A DNA stretch of 64,000 bases. Source: Agrococcus jejuensis (GTDB taxonomy: Bacteria; Actinomycetota; Actinomycetes; Actinomycetales; Microbacteriaceae). Below, in pieces: positions 35,489 through 44,766 of this stretch (the stretch's first letter is position 1; every line of letters begins with the position of its first letter). A program made the position numbers and the translations under genes. The stretch is from positions 124,001 through 188,000 of the forward strand of contig NZ_VEFR01000001.1 of NCBI RefSeq assembly GCF_007679035.1, given 5' to 3'. Under the pieces are notes generated by a model, which ran no database searches, was not told where the DNA came from, and saw only the letters and a list, made by a program, of their open reading frames with translations.

Positions 35489-36478
35489 ATGTCCAGAACT
35501 CGCGCCACCACGACGATCGCCGCGCTCGCGGCGGTCGCTGCCATGACCCTCGCCGCATGCTCCTCGACCGAGGCGGCGCCGGAGGAGTCCGCCGACGCGG
35601 CACCTGCGACCGTGACGATCGAGGACAACCACGGCTCCGTCGAGGTGCCCGTGAACCCCGAGACGGTCGTCGCGCTCGACAACCACGTCTTCGAGACCCT
35701 GTCGTCGTGGGACATCCCGCTCGCCGCCGCGCCCAAGGGCGTCATGGGCGAGGGCCTGTGGCCCGAGTACATGGAGGAGTCGGTGCTCGACGTCGGCAAC
35801 CACCGCGAGCCGAACCTCGAGATGATCGTCGCGGCGCAGCCCGACCTCATCATCGCCGGCTACCGCTTCTCGGAGTCGTACGACGACATCGTGGCGCAGA
35901 ACCCCGACGCCGTCGTGATCGAGCTCGCGCCCCGCGAGGGCGAGGAGATCGGCTCCGAGCTCGTGCGCCTCACCGAGGCGCTCGGCCAGATCTTCGACCG
36001 CGAGGACGAGGCTGCGGAGATCGTCGCCGACTACGAGGACAGCCTCGCGGCGGCGAGCGGGGCCTACGACGGCTCCTCGACCGTCATGACGCTCATGGCG
36101 TCGGGCGGCGAGCTCTCGTACATCGCCCCCGTGAACGGCCGCTCGCTCGGCATGCTCTACCCGACGCTCGACCTCGTGCCGGCCATCGAGCAGGACGGCT
36201 CGACCGACCACATGGGCGACGACATCAACGTCGAGGCCATCGTCGCGGCGAACCCCGACTGGATCGTGCTCATGGACCGCGAGGGCGCCATGCAGTCGAC
36301 CGCAGAGGGCTACGTGCCGCCCGCCGAGCTCGTCGAGGGCTCGGAGGCGCTGCAGAGCGTCACGGCCGTGCAGGAGGGCAACGTGATCTACACGAGCCCG
36401 TCGTTCTACCTCACCGAGGACATCCAGACGTACACGGCGACCTACCAGCAGCTCGCCGACGCGTTCGCAGGCGCCTGA
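35489..36478 (+). CDS. Siderophore-binding lipoprotein of an iron ABC importer (YclQ-like)
   Basis: This 329-residue lipoprotein has a signal peptide with lipobox LAAC (Cys24) followed by an acidic linker and a type III periplasmic-binding fold (FecB/FhuD/YclQ type). Typical features are VEVPVNPETVVALDNHVFET, NLEMIVAAQPDLIIAG and NVEAIVAANPDWIVLMD. The start at 35489 is preferred because a signal peptide begins there (MSRTRATTTIAAL) and AAGGCGGA lies upstream. An in-frame ATG at 35450 would add 13 polar residues and lie nearly at the transcription start. Confidence 0.92.
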   Translation: MSRTRATTTIAALAAVAAMTLAACSSTEAAPEESADAAPATVTIEDNHGSVEVPVNPETVVALDNHVFETLSSWDIPLAAAPKGVMGEGLWPEYMEESVLDVGNHREPNLEMIVAAQPDLIIAGYRFSESYDDIVAQNPDAVVIELAPREGEEIGSELVRLTEALGQIFDREDEAAEIVADYEDSLAAASGAYDGSSTVMTLMASGGELSYIAPVNGRSLGMLYPTLDLVPAIEQDGSTDHMGDDINVEAIVAANPDWIVLMDREGAMQSTAEGYVPPAELVEGSEALQSVTAVQEGNVIYTSPSFYLTEDIQTYTATYQQLADAFAGA

Positions 36479-36534
36479 TCGACGCCGCCGAGGCGACGCG
36501 CCGCGTCGCGACGCCGGAGGCGCGCCCTGCGCGG

Positions 36535-37479
36535 GTGCGCCTCCGGCGCCTCGCGCTGCCCGGCGCGATCCTCGGCCTCCTCCTGCTCGTCGCCGCCTCG
36601 CTGGCCGTCGGCGTCTACGACGTGACGCAGGACGAGGTGGGTGCGGCGCTCGTCGGCATCACGCGCATCCCGCGCACGATCGCGCTGCTGCTGTCTGGCT
36701 GCGCCATGGCGGCCTGCGGACTCGTGATGCAGATGCTCACGCAGAATCGCTTCGTCGACGCCACGACCGCGGGCACCGCCGAGTGGGCCGCCCTCGGCCT
36801 GCTCGTGACCGTGCTGCTGTGGCCGGACTCGAGCCTCGCGATGCGCATCGTGACGGCATCCGCGACCGCGTTCCTCGGCACCCTCGTGTTCATGGCGGTG
36901 CTGCGCCGCGTCATGGACCGGTCGACGCTCGTCGTGCCGATCGTCGGCATCATGCTCGGCGCCGTCGTGAGCGCCGTCACCACCTTCCTCGCCGTGTCCA
37001 CGAACGCGCTGCAGCTCATCTCCACGTGGTTCACGGGATCCTTCACGAGCGTCGTGCGCGGGCGGTACGAGGTGCTGTGGATCGTGCTCGCCGTGCTCGT
37101 CGTCGTGTTCGTCGTCGCCGACCGCCTCACGGCCGCCGGCCTCGGCAAGGACGTCGCGACGACGCTCGGCATCCGGTACGAGCACGTCATCCTGCTCGGA
37201 ACGGCCCTCGTCGCCGTCGCGGCCGCCGTCACGACCGTCGTCGTCGGCTTCCTGCCGTTCCTGGGCATCATCGTGCCGAACCTCGTCTCGATGGTGCGCG
37301 GCGACGACCTGCGCGGCAACCTGCCGTGGGTGTGCGTCGTCGGCGCGGGCCTCGTCATCCTGTGCGACATCGTCGGCCGCACCATCGTCATGCCGTTCGA
37401 GGTGCCCGTCGCCCTCGTGCTCGGCGTCGTCGGCGCCGTCGCCTTCGTCACCCTGCTGCTGCGGACGAGTCGTGGCTGA
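36535..37479 (+). CDS. Iron-siderophore ABC importer, FecCD permease 1 (YclN-like)
   Basis: This permease of about 314 residues has nine to ten transmembrane segments and family motifs RIPRTIALLLSGCAMAACGL, MLTQNRFVDATTAGTAEW, LGIRYEHVILLGTALV and the ATPase-contact region LPFLGIIVPNLVSMVRGDDL. These spellings match the YclN type (catecholate/petrobactin uptake in Bacillus) better than FecCD/BtuC. The start is uncertain: I use GTG 36535 with GGAGG 15 bases upstream; the frame is open back to the preceding stop codon with no better start. Confidence 0.9.
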   Translation: MRLRRLALPGAILGLLLLVAASLAVGVYDVTQDEVGAALVGITRIPRTIALLLSGCAMAACGLVMQMLTQNRFVDATTAGTAEWAALGLLVTVLLWPDSSLAMRIVTASATAFLGTLVFMAVLRRVMDRSTLVVPIVGIMLGAVVSAVTTFLAVSTNALQLISTWFTGSFTSVVRGRYEVLWIVLAVLVVVFVVADRLTAAGLGKDVATTLGIRYEHVILLGTALVAVAAAVTTVVVGFLPFLGIIVPNLVSMVRGDDLRGNLPWVCVVGAGLVILCDIVGRTIVMPFEVPVALVLGVVGAVAFVTLLLRTSRG

Positions 37480-38479
37480 CCTCGCCATCGCAGCGCCGAC
37501 GGCCATGCGCACGCGCCTCCGCCGACCGTGGGTGGCGCCCGTCGCCGTGGGCGGCGTCGCCGTCGTCGCCGCGATCGGCGTGCTCGCCTACGGCATCCCC
37601 GTGCCCGTCGGGCATCCGGGGTTCTGGATCATCGTGCAGAGCCGCGTCGGCGCCGTCGCCACGATCGCGCTCGTCGCGACGTGCCAGGCCGTCGCGACCG
37701 TGCTGTTCCACACCGCGACGGGCAACCGCATCCTCACACCCTCGGTGCTCGGCTTCGACGCCCTCTACACGCTCATGCAGACGGCGCTCGTGTACGTGCT
37801 CGGCACCGCGGCCACGCAGGTCGAGGGCGTCGGGAAGATCGTGGCGCAGAGCCTGCTGATGATCGTCTTCGCGACGCTGCTGTACGGCTGGCTGTTCTCG
37901 GGCAGGCGACGCAACCTCCACGTGCTGCTGCTCGTCGGCCTCGTGCTGGGCATCGGCTTCGGCTCGATCTCGACGTTCATGCAACGGCTGCTGACGCCCG
38001 GGCAGTTCGACGTGCTGTCGGCGAGGCTCATCGGGTCGATCGGCAACGGCAACCCCGACTACCTGCCGTGGGCGCTCGTCGTCGTCGCCGCCGCGTGCGC
38101 CGTCGTGTGGCGGCGGCGGCACGTGCTCGACGTCGTCGCGCTCGGTCACGACGCCGCGACGAGCCTCGGGCTGCGCTTCCGCCGCGAGATCGTGGCGCTG
38201 CTCGTGCTCGTCGCCGCCCTCGTCTCGATCTCGACGACCATGGTCGGCCCCATGACGTTCTTCGGCTTCCTCGTCGCGACCATGACGTACCAGCTCGTCG
38301 ACTCGGATCGTCACGCGCGCGTGCTCCCGATGGCGGTGCTCGCCGGGATGGCGACGCTGCTGGGCGCGTACTTCGTGCTGCAGCACGTCTTCTACGCCGC
38401 CGGCCTCGTCTCGATCGTCATCGAGTTCGTCGGCGGCCTGCTGTTCCTCGCCGTCATCCTGAAGAAGGGCCTTCGATGA
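37472..38479 (+). CDS. Iron-siderophore ABC importer, permease 2 (YclO-like)
   Basis: This 335-residue permease partner overlaps permease 1 by eight bases (GTG start). It has about nine hydrophobic segments and YclO-type signatures TGNRILTPSVLGFDALYTLM, LGLRFRREIVALLVLVAALV and STTMVGPMTFFGFLVATMTY. Together with permease 1 it forms the translocation channel. Clear heterodimeric permeases are usual in catecholate siderophore importers of the YclNOPQ/FepDG type. Confidence 0.92.
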   Translation: MADLAIAAPTAMRTRLRRPWVAPVAVGGVAVVAAIGVLAYGIPVPVGHPGFWIIVQSRVGAVATIALVATCQAVATVLFHTATGNRILTPSVLGFDALYTLMQTALVYVLGTAATQVEGVGKIVAQSLLMIVFATLLYGWLFSGRRRNLHVLLLVGLVLGIGFGSISTFMQRLLTPGQFDVLSARLIGSIGNGNPDYLPWALVVVAAACAVVWRRRHVLDVVALGHDAATSLGLRFRREIVALLVLVAALVSISTTMVGPMTFFGFLVATMTYQLVDSDRHARVLPMAVLAGMATLLGAYFVLQHVFYAAGLVSIVIEFVGGLLFLAVILKKGLR

Positions 38480-39273
38480 TCACCCTCGACGCCGTCGAGA
38501 AGCAGTACGCGGGCACGCGCGCGCTCGGCCCCATCGACCTCGAGATCGCCGCGGGCGGCATCACGGCCCTCGTCGGACCGAACGGCGCCGGCAAGTCGAC
38601 GATGCTCACGATCGTCGGCCGTCTCCTGCACGCCGACAGCGGGCGCGTGACCGTGGGCGATCTCGACGTCGTGACGACGAAGCCGCGCGAGCTCGCGAAG
38701 GTCGTGTCGATCCTCAAGCAGGAGAACCACTTCGTCGCGCGCCTCACGGTGCGGCAGCTCGTGGCCTTCGGACGGTTCCCGCATTCGCAGGGCAGGCTCG
38801 CGGCCGCCGACCACGAGGCGATCGACCAGGCGATCGCGTTCCTCGACCTCGACGGGCTGCAGGAGCGGTTCATCGACGAGCTCTCGGGCGGGCAGCGCCA
38901 GCGGGCGTTCGTGGCGATGGTGCTCGCGCAGGACACCGACTACGTGCTGCTCGACGAGCCGCTCGCGAGCCTCGACATGCGCCACGCAGCCGCCATGATG
39001 CGCCAGCTGCGCGAGGCGGCGGATGCGCTGGGCCGCACGATCGTCATCGTCATCCATGACGTCAACTTCGCATCCACGTACGCCGACCGCATCGTCGCGC
39101 TCGCCGACGGCGAGATCGTCGCGTCGGGCACGCCCGCCGAGATCATGCGCCCCGAGGTGCTCGAGCGCGTGTTCGGCACGCCCGTCGAGGTCATCGAGCA
39201 CCGGGGCCAGCTGCTCGCGGCGTACTACCGCCCCGAGGACCTGCCGACCTCGCGTGGCGCCGTCAGCTCGTGA
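38476..39273 (+). CDS. Iron-siderophore ABC importer, ATPase (YclP-like)
   Basis: This 265-residue ATPase has Walker A GPNGAGKS at 34-41, the YclP-like stretch ELAKVVSILKQENHFVARLT and VAFGRFPHSQGRL, signature LSGGQRQR at 136-143, Walker B VLLDEP at 157-162 and switch VIHDVNFASTYADR. The ATG overlaps the permease stop by four bases. The whole importer (binding protein, two permeases, ATPase) is complete and in one unit under the DtxR box. No siderophore-synthesis gene is present, so uptake of foreign siderophores is likely. Confidence 0.94.
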   Translation: MITLDAVEKQYAGTRALGPIDLEIAAGGITALVGPNGAGKSTMLTIVGRLLHADSGRVTVGDLDVVTTKPRELAKVVSILKQENHFVARLTVRQLVAFGRFPHSQGRLAAADHEAIDQAIAFLDLDGLQERFIDELSGGQRQRAFVAMVLAQDTDYVLLDEPLASLDMRHAAAMMRQLREAADALGRTIVIVIHDVNFASTYADRIVALADGEIVASGTPAEIMRPEVLERVFGTPVEVIEHRGQLLAAYYRPEDLPTSRGAVSS

Positions 39274-41362
39274 GGCTGCGGATCGTGTCGACCCAGAACG
39301 GCTGCAGCATGCGCGAGTAGGTGCCGGTGATGTGCGAGGCCGGCGTGTCCATGTAGACCACGACGTTGCCGACTGTGCCGTGGCATCCGGCGTCGTCGCA
39401 CAACGGCACGGCGAGGTCGACGTACGGCACGTCGTGCTCGATGGCGTAGGGCGTGATCCGCTCGGGCAGCTCGTCGAGCGCCTCGTCGAGCGGGGTGACG
39501 CAGGAGGCTGCCGCGGCGGGATCGCCGCCCGACGCATCCACGCACGCGAACGCATCCGCCGAGTGCTGCGGCGGTCCCGCGACGAGCAGCAGCGGCACGC
39601 CGGCATCGCGCAGCAGGTCCCAGAACCCGTGCAGCTCGTCGTCGTCGTGCGTGGAGATGCGCGCGGACGTCGCGATCACGAGGTCGTAGTCGGCGGCGAG
39701 GAGACGCTCGACCATCTCCTCGCCGCCGGCGCACTGCCCCTCGAGGGGCGAGTCGCACAGGATGCCGAGGTAGGTCGTGAGGGTGCCGCCGAGCTGCTCG
39801 AGCGCATGCGACATCCCGGGGACGAGATGGGCGCCGTGCGAGTCGCCGACGAGCGCGACCTCGATCGTGGGGTCGGTCGCGGTGCCGTACGGGCAGATGT
39901 ACGGGCCCGTGCCGTTCAGGTCGAAGCAGTCGTACATGCCCGCGAAGTCGCTGCTGCGTGCCCCGACGGTGGGCACGAGCGGCTGGGAGGGATCCGGCGG
40001 CGCGACCGGCGTCGGGGACGGGCCGCTCGGCGCCGGCGCCGCCGACGGCAGCGGCGCGGAGGCGGCCTGCTCGAGCAGCGCCTCCGCGAGGGCGTCCGAG
40101 CGCTCCCGCTCGACCTGCACGGCGACGAGTCCCGAGCCCGCGAGCGCGAGCACGAGCACGCTGCCGACGGCCGCGACCGCGAAGCCGCGCCATGCGCGAG
40201 CGCGCCAGAACGCGCCGAATCGGATCGGGTCCTCGACGAGCCGCTTCGAGACGGCGGCGAGCGCGAGCGACGCGGCGGCGATGCCGACCTTCGCCGCATC
40301 CGTGAGCTCGCCGATGGCGCCGGGCAGCAGCACGATGAGGGGCCAGTGCCACAGGTAGACGCCGTACGAGACGTCGCCGAGCCAGACGAGCGGCCGCACG
40401 CGCGCGAGCCCGCCGGGCGCGAACCAGCGATCGACCGCGCCGCCGGCGAGCAGCAGCACCGTGCCGGCGACGGGCACGAGCGCGGCGACGCCGGGGTAGG
40501 GGGTCGCGCCGGTGATGACGAGGGCGCCGCCGACGACGAGCGCGAGGCCGACCCAGGCGCCTGCCGTGCGCAGCACGAGGCCGCGCCGCGAGGCGGGCGC
40601 GCGCCCGATGGCGTCGAACGCGAGCGCGAGCAGGCCGCCCGCGGCGAACTGCCACGCGCGCGTCGTCGTGGCGAAGTAGGCGAGCCCGGGCTCCGTCCAG
40701 GTCGCGACGAGCGCGTGGGCGAGCGAGGCGACGAGCACGACGGCGAGGGCGACGGCCACGACGCGCCGCACCGCGCGGGCGCGGTCGCCGCGGCGACGGC
40801 GCGCCGCCCTGCGCGTGCCGAGCCATGCCGCGGCGAGCACGATGAGCGGCCAGGCGAGGTAGAGCTGCTCCTCGGTGGAGAGCGACCAGAAGTGCTGCGT
40901 CGGCAGGGGAGCCTGCTCGGCGGCGAGGTAGTCGACGGCGTCGGAGGCGAGCAGCCAGTTCTCGACGTAGAGGGTCGACGCGACCACGTGGCGCAGGATG
41001 GCGTCGAGCTGCGACGGCGGCGCGAGGAACCACGCGCCGACCGCCGTCGCCGCGAGCACCGCGAAGGCGAGGGGCAGCAGGCGACGGGCACGCGTCGCCC
41101 AGAAGCGCGCGAGGCGGACGCGACCGGTCGACTCGGCCTCGCGCAGCAGGTGCGCCGTGATGAGCGTGCCCGAGATGACGAAGAAGACGTCGACGCCGAT
41201 GAAGCCGCCTGGCAGCGCCGTGGGCCACAGGTGGTAGACGAGCACGAGCGCGACGGCGATGGCGCGCAGCACCTGGATGTCCAGTCGCGGCGCGCGTGCG
41301 TCGAGCGCGCCGCTCGCGGCCGGGGCCGTGCGCGGCGCGGTCACGGGTCGCCGCTCGGCCAT
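39263..41362 (-). CDS. Acyltransferase-3/SGNH O-acetyltransferase (OafA/OatA type)
   Basis: This 699-residue protein has an N-terminal acyltransferase-3 membrane domain (about 1-420, ten or more segments). Its motifs are LDIQVLRAIAVALVLVYHLW with the catalytic-type His, FFVISG and FWSLSTEEQLYLAWPL. A Pro/Ser/Ala linker at about 440-480 leads to an extracellular SGNH-like domain (about 490-699) with VALVGDSHGAHLVPGM and the DxxH-like end DTPASHITG. Such proteins O-acetylate cell-wall polymers or surface glycans. Its last 11 bases overlap the end of the iron ATPase gene on the other strand. Confidence 0.9.
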   Translation of the reverse strand: MAERRPVTAPRTAPAASGALDARAPRLDIQVLRAIAVALVLVYHLWPTALPGGFIGVDVFFVISGTLITAHLLREAESTGRVRLARFWATRARRLLPLAFAVLAATAVGAWFLAPPSQLDAILRHVVASTLYVENWLLASDAVDYLAAEQAPLPTQHFWSLSTEEQLYLAWPLIVLAAAWLGTRRAARRRRGDRARAVRRVVAVALAVVLVASLAHALVATWTEPGLAYFATTTRAWQFAAGGLLALAFDAIGRAPASRRGLVLRTAGAWVGLALVVGGALVITGATPYPGVAALVPVAGTVLLLAGGAVDRWFAPGGLARVRPLVWLGDVSYGVYLWHWPLIVLLPGAIGELTDAAKVGIAAASLALAAVSKRLVEDPIRFGAFWRARAWRGFAVAAVGSVLVLALAGSGLVAVQVERERSDALAEALLEQAASAPLPSAAPAPSGPSPTPVAPPDPSQPLVPTVGARSSDFAGMYDCFDLNGTGPYICPYGTATDPTIEVALVGDSHGAHLVPGMSHALEQLGGTLTTYLGILCDSPLEGQCAGGEEMVERLLAADYDLVIATSARISTHDDDELHGFWDLLRDAGVPLLLVAGPPQHSADAFACVDASGGDPAAAASCVTPLDEALDELPERITPYAIEHDVPYVDLAVPLCDDAGCHGTVGNVVVYMDTPASHITGTYSRMLQPFWVDTIRSLTS

Positions 41363-41368
41363 GCGCCG

Positions 41369-41374
41369 ATGGTA
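41369..41374 (-). promoter_or_regulatory. Leaderless-type -10 of the acyltransferase gene
   Basis: Read on the minus strand, TACCAT lies six bases before the ATG at 41362, supporting this start over longer upstream readings. Confidence 0.5.
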
Positions 41375-41474
41375 GGCAGAGGGTTCCTGGGAAGACGCCC
41401 GACACGATGTCTCGATGCCGTCGGCGCCGCGCGCGATGCGCGATGCGACCGCCTCGCCGCCCGATGCGCGCCGG

Positions 41475-41480
41475 TAGCAT
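41475..41480 (+). promoter_or_regulatory. Probable -10 of the cydDC operon
   Basis: TAGCAT lies 55 bases before the GTG of cydD and implies a leader of about 50 bases containing GGAG. The in-frame ATG at 41479 overlaps this element and is therefore unlikely to be the start. Confidence 0.4.
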
Positions 41481-41535
41481 GGAGCGGACCGCGCGCCACG
41501 TCGCCATCGGCGCGCAGGCAGGGGATGGAGAGCAC

Positions 41536-43131
41536 GTGAGGCCGCTCGATCCCCGCCTCCTCCGAGCGGCGTCGGCGGCCAGGACGCTGCTCGCCGGCAC
41601 GGGCGCCATCGCCCTCGTGCAGGCCGTCGCGATCGTGGCCTTCGCATGGTCGGCGGGGCTCGCCATCGCCATCGCGATCGGCGGCGCGGAGGGCGAGCTG
41701 TGGCAGCCGCTCGCGATCGCCGCGGGGTCCATCGTCGCGCGCGGCGTGCTCGGGTGGCTGGATCAGGCCGTGGCGACGCGCGGCTCCGTGCGGGTGCGAT
41801 CGCAGCTGCGGTCGCGGGCCCTGGCACGCATCGGCGAGGTCGGCGTGGTGGATCCGGTCGTCGCGGCGACGGGCCTCGGCCGCGGCCTCGACGCGCTCGA
41901 CGGCTACCTCGCGGGCTTCGTGCCGCAGCTCGCCCGCACGGTCGTCGCGGTGCCGATCGTGCTCGTCGCCCTGGTCGTGCAGGATCCCTTCTCGGGCATC
42001 GCCGCGGCGGCGTGCCTGCCGCTCATCCCCGTCTTCATGGTGCTCATCGGCCTCGCGACGCAGCGCGTGCAGCGCGCGCAGTGGCGCGAGACGGAGCGCC
42101 TCGCGGCCGCGACGCTCGACACGCTCGAGGGGCTCGCCACGCTCAAGCTCTTCCGTCGCGACCGCCGAGCCCGCGCGCTCGTCGAGGCCCGCAGCGCCGA
42201 GCACGGCACCCGCACGATGTCGGTGCTGCGCATCTCGTTCCTGTCGAGCCTCGTGCTCGAGCTCGCCGGATCCATCGCCATCGCGATCGTCGCGGTGTCG
42301 GTGGGCGTGCGGCTGCTCGAGGGCGACATCCCGCTCGCCGTCGCGTTCAGCGTGCTGATCCTCGTGCCCGACGCCTTCCTGCCCGTGCGCCTCGTGGGCA
42401 CGGCGTTCCATGCATCGACCGAGGGCGTGGAGGCCACGTCGCGCGTGCTCGACCTGCTCGAGCGCGAGCCGGCGGAGGCGCCGACGGTCGCGGCTGCGCG
42501 AGCGGACGCAGGCCTGGCGCTGACGGGCCTGCGAGCGCGCCACGGCGGCGGCGCCGTGACGGCGACGCTGCAGCGCGGCACGCTCGCGTGCCTGCACGGA
42601 CCCTCGGGCGTGGGCAAGTCCAGCGTGCTCGCCGCGCTGCTCGGGCTCGTCGACGCGCATGGCGCTGCGAGCCTCGACGGGCGCGCCGTCGCACGCGCCG
42701 ATCTCGCGTGGGCGCCGCAGCGCTCGGCCGACGCGCTCGTGTCGGGCACGGTGCGCTCGAACGTCGCGCTCGGCGGCGACGACCAGCGCGTCGACGAGGC
42801 GATGGCCCTCGCGGGCGTCGACCTCGACCCCGACCTGCCCGTCGACCCGGCGACGGGCGGCGTGCACGGCGCCTCGGGCGGCCAGGTGCAGCGCGTCGTG
42901 CTGGCCCGCGCCATCCGCAGGCACCTCGACGGCGCACCGGTGCTGCTCGTCGACGAGCCGACCTCGGCGCTCGACGCCGAGCACGAGCGGCACGTCATCG
43001 CGAGCCTGCGCGCGCTGGCCGACGCCGGGGCCGTCGTCGTCGTCGCGAGCCATCGCGGCGCCGTGGTGGCCGCTGCCGACGTCGTCGTCGAGCCCGTGCC
43101 CGTCGACGCGACGGCGGAGGTGTCGGCGTGA
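41536..43131 (+). CDS. cydD: Heterodimeric ABC exporter for cytochrome bd assembly, CydD
   Basis: CydDC exports thiols (glutathione/cysteine in E. coli) or handles heme and is needed for cytochrome bd maturation. This 531-residue half has a six-segment membrane domain (about 1-320) and an ATPase domain with Walker A GPSGVGKSS, a degenerate signature ASGGQVQR and Walker B VLLVDEPTSALD. The start RPLDPRLLRAA matches the family N-terminus, and GGAG sits five bases before the GTG. Confidence 0.92.
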   Translation: MRPLDPRLLRAASAARTLLAGTGAIALVQAVAIVAFAWSAGLAIAIAIGGAEGELWQPLAIAAGSIVARGVLGWLDQAVATRGSVRVRSQLRSRALARIGEVGVVDPVVAATGLGRGLDALDGYLAGFVPQLARTVVAVPIVLVALVVQDPFSGIAAAACLPLIPVFMVLIGLATQRVQRAQWRETERLAAATLDTLEGLATLKLFRRDRRARALVEARSAEHGTRTMSVLRISFLSSLVLELAGSIAIAIVAVSVGVRLLEGDIPLAVAFSVLILVPDAFLPVRLVGTAFHASTEGVEATSRVLDLLEREPAEAPTVAAARADAGLALTGLRARHGGGAVTATLQRGTLACLHGPSGVGKSSVLAALLGLVDAHGAASLDGRAVARADLAWAPQRSADALVSGTVRSNVALGGDDQRVDEAMALAGVDLDPDLPVDPATGGVHGASGGQVQRVVLARAIRRHLDGAPVLLVDEPTSALDAEHERHVIASLRALADAGAVVVVASHRGAVVAAADVVVEPVPVDATAEVSA

Positions 43132-44756
43132 GGCCCGTCCGCGAGTGGAGCGTGCGCAGCGCGCGCGGCTTCGGCTACGCGGTCGCGGCCGCGACGGGGC
43201 TCGCGTCGATCGCGCTCATGGCGACGGCGGGCTGGCTGCTCGCGTCGGCGTGGGAGCAGCCGTCGATCCTGCACCTGCAGATCGCGATCGTGGGCGTGCG
43301 CGCCTTCGCGATCGGTCGTGCAGCGCTGCGGTACCTCGAGCGGCTCGTGTCGCACGACGCCGCCTTCCGCGACCTCACCCGCGAGCGCGTCGCCCTCTTC
43401 GATCGCCTGCGCCCCGTGCTGCCCGTCGGCGTCGGCGCGCGGTCGTCGCAGCTGCTCGCGCGCGTCGTCGCCGACGTCGACCGCCTGCAGGATCGACCGC
43501 TGCGCGCCGTCGGCCCGCTCGTCACCGCCGGCGTGTGCGCCGTCGTGACGGTCGCGGTCGTCGCCACGATCGACCTGGCTGCCGCGGGCGCGCTGCTCGT
43601 GGCGCTCGTCGCGAGCGGGGCGCTGGCGACGTGGCTCGCCGTGCGCGTCGCCGCCCGCGCGGAGCAGGAGGTCGCGCCGCTCGCCGCCGAGCTCGACGCC
43701 GCGCTGCTCGAGGCGATGCGCGCCCGCGACCTGCTCGTGGCGTTCGACGCCTGGGAGGCCGAGGCTGCGCGCATCCTCGCCCTCGAGCGCAGGCTGGGGG
43801 AGCGCAGCCGCCGCCTGGCGATCGCCGCCGGCGCCGGCTCCGCCGTCATCGTGGCCGCGGGCGGGCTCGCGGTCGTCGCGGCGGTCGCCCTGCTCGACGG
43901 ATCGGCGATCGCCGACGGCGGGTGGCTCGCGCCCGGCCTCGTGGCGCTCGTCGCGCTCGTGCCGCTCGCGCTCTTCGAGGTGTGGGGTGCGGTGCCCGCC
44001 GCCGCGCTCGTGCTGCGCGAGTCGCGCATCCGCCGCGCGCGCGTCGACGCAGCGGTCGCCGACGCGACCGTGCCCGCCGAGCTCGGCGACGCGACGCCGC
44101 CCTCGGGCGCGCTGCGGCTCGCGGGCGTCACGGCGTCGTGGCCGGGCGCCGAGGCCGCGTTCGCACCGGTCGACCTCGTCGCCGAGCCGGGCGACGTCGT
44201 CGCGATCCGTGGCGCCTCGGGCGTCGGCAAGTCGACGCTCGCGGCCGCGCTCGTGCGCTTCCTCGACCACGAGGGCACCGCGACGGTCGGCGGCGTCGAC
44301 CTGCGCACGCTGCATCCGGATGCCGTGCGCACGTCGATCGTGCTCGTGGAGCAGCTGCCGCACCTGCTCGACACGAGCGTGCGCGAGAACCTGCGGTTCG
44401 CGCGCGAGGGCGCGACCGACGACGACCTCTGGGCCGTGCTCGACGAGGTCGGGCTCGCCGACTGGGCGCGCGGCCGCGACGGGCTCGACACGATGCCTGG
44501 CGACCGCGCCGCGCTCGTGTCGGGCGGGCAGGCGCAGCGCCTCGCGCTCGCCCGCGCGCTGCTCGCGGCACCGCCGATCCTCGTGCTCGACGAGCCCACC
44601 GCCAACGTCGACGACGAGGTGGCGCTGCCGCTCGTGCGGCACATGCTCGAGGCGGCCCGCGCATCCGGCCGCATCGTGCTCGTCACGAGCCACACGTCGC
44701 TGCCGGCCGACCTCGTGACCCGCACGGTCGAGCTGCAGCCGGCCGTCGGCGCCTGA
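43128..44756 (+). CDS. cydC: Heterodimeric ABC exporter for cytochrome bd assembly, CydC
   Basis: This 542-residue partner overlaps cydD by four bases (GTGA). The six-segment membrane domain (about 1-315) includes GYAVAAATGLASIALMATAG and YLERLVSHDAAFRDLTRERV, both characteristic of CydC. The ATPase domain has Walker A GASGVGKST, signature VSGGQAQR and Walker B ILVLDEPTANVD. cydDC lie 6 kb from cydAB in the same direction. Confidence 0.92.
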   Translation: MRPVREWSVRSARGFGYAVAAATGLASIALMATAGWLLASAWEQPSILHLQIAIVGVRAFAIGRAALRYLERLVSHDAAFRDLTRERVALFDRLRPVLPVGVGARSSQLLARVVADVDRLQDRPLRAVGPLVTAGVCAVVTVAVVATIDLAAAGALLVALVASGALATWLAVRVAARAEQEVAPLAAELDAALLEAMRARDLLVAFDAWEAEAARILALERRLGERSRRLAIAAGAGSAVIVAAGGLAVVAAVALLDGSAIADGGWLAPGLVALVALVPLALFEVWGAVPAAALVLRESRIRRARVDAAVADATVPAELGDATPPSGALRLAGVTASWPGAEAAFAPVDLVAEPGDVVAIRGASGVGKSTLAAALVRFLDHEGTATVGGVDLRTLHPDAVRTSIVLVEQLPHLLDTSVRENLRFAREGATDDDLWAVLDEVGLADWARGRDGLDTMPGDRAALVSGGQAQRLALARALLAAPPILVLDEPTANVDDEVALPLVRHMLEAARASGRIVLVTSHTSLPADLVTRTVELQPAVGA

Positions 44757-44766
44757 CGCGCGTCAG
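44753..44766. repeat. Palindrome holding both stop codons of convergent genes
   Basis: CTGACGCGCGTCAG is a perfect 14-bp palindrome. Its TGA ends cydC and its complementary TCA is the stop of the minus-strand dedA gene, only six bases apart. Confidence 0.6.
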
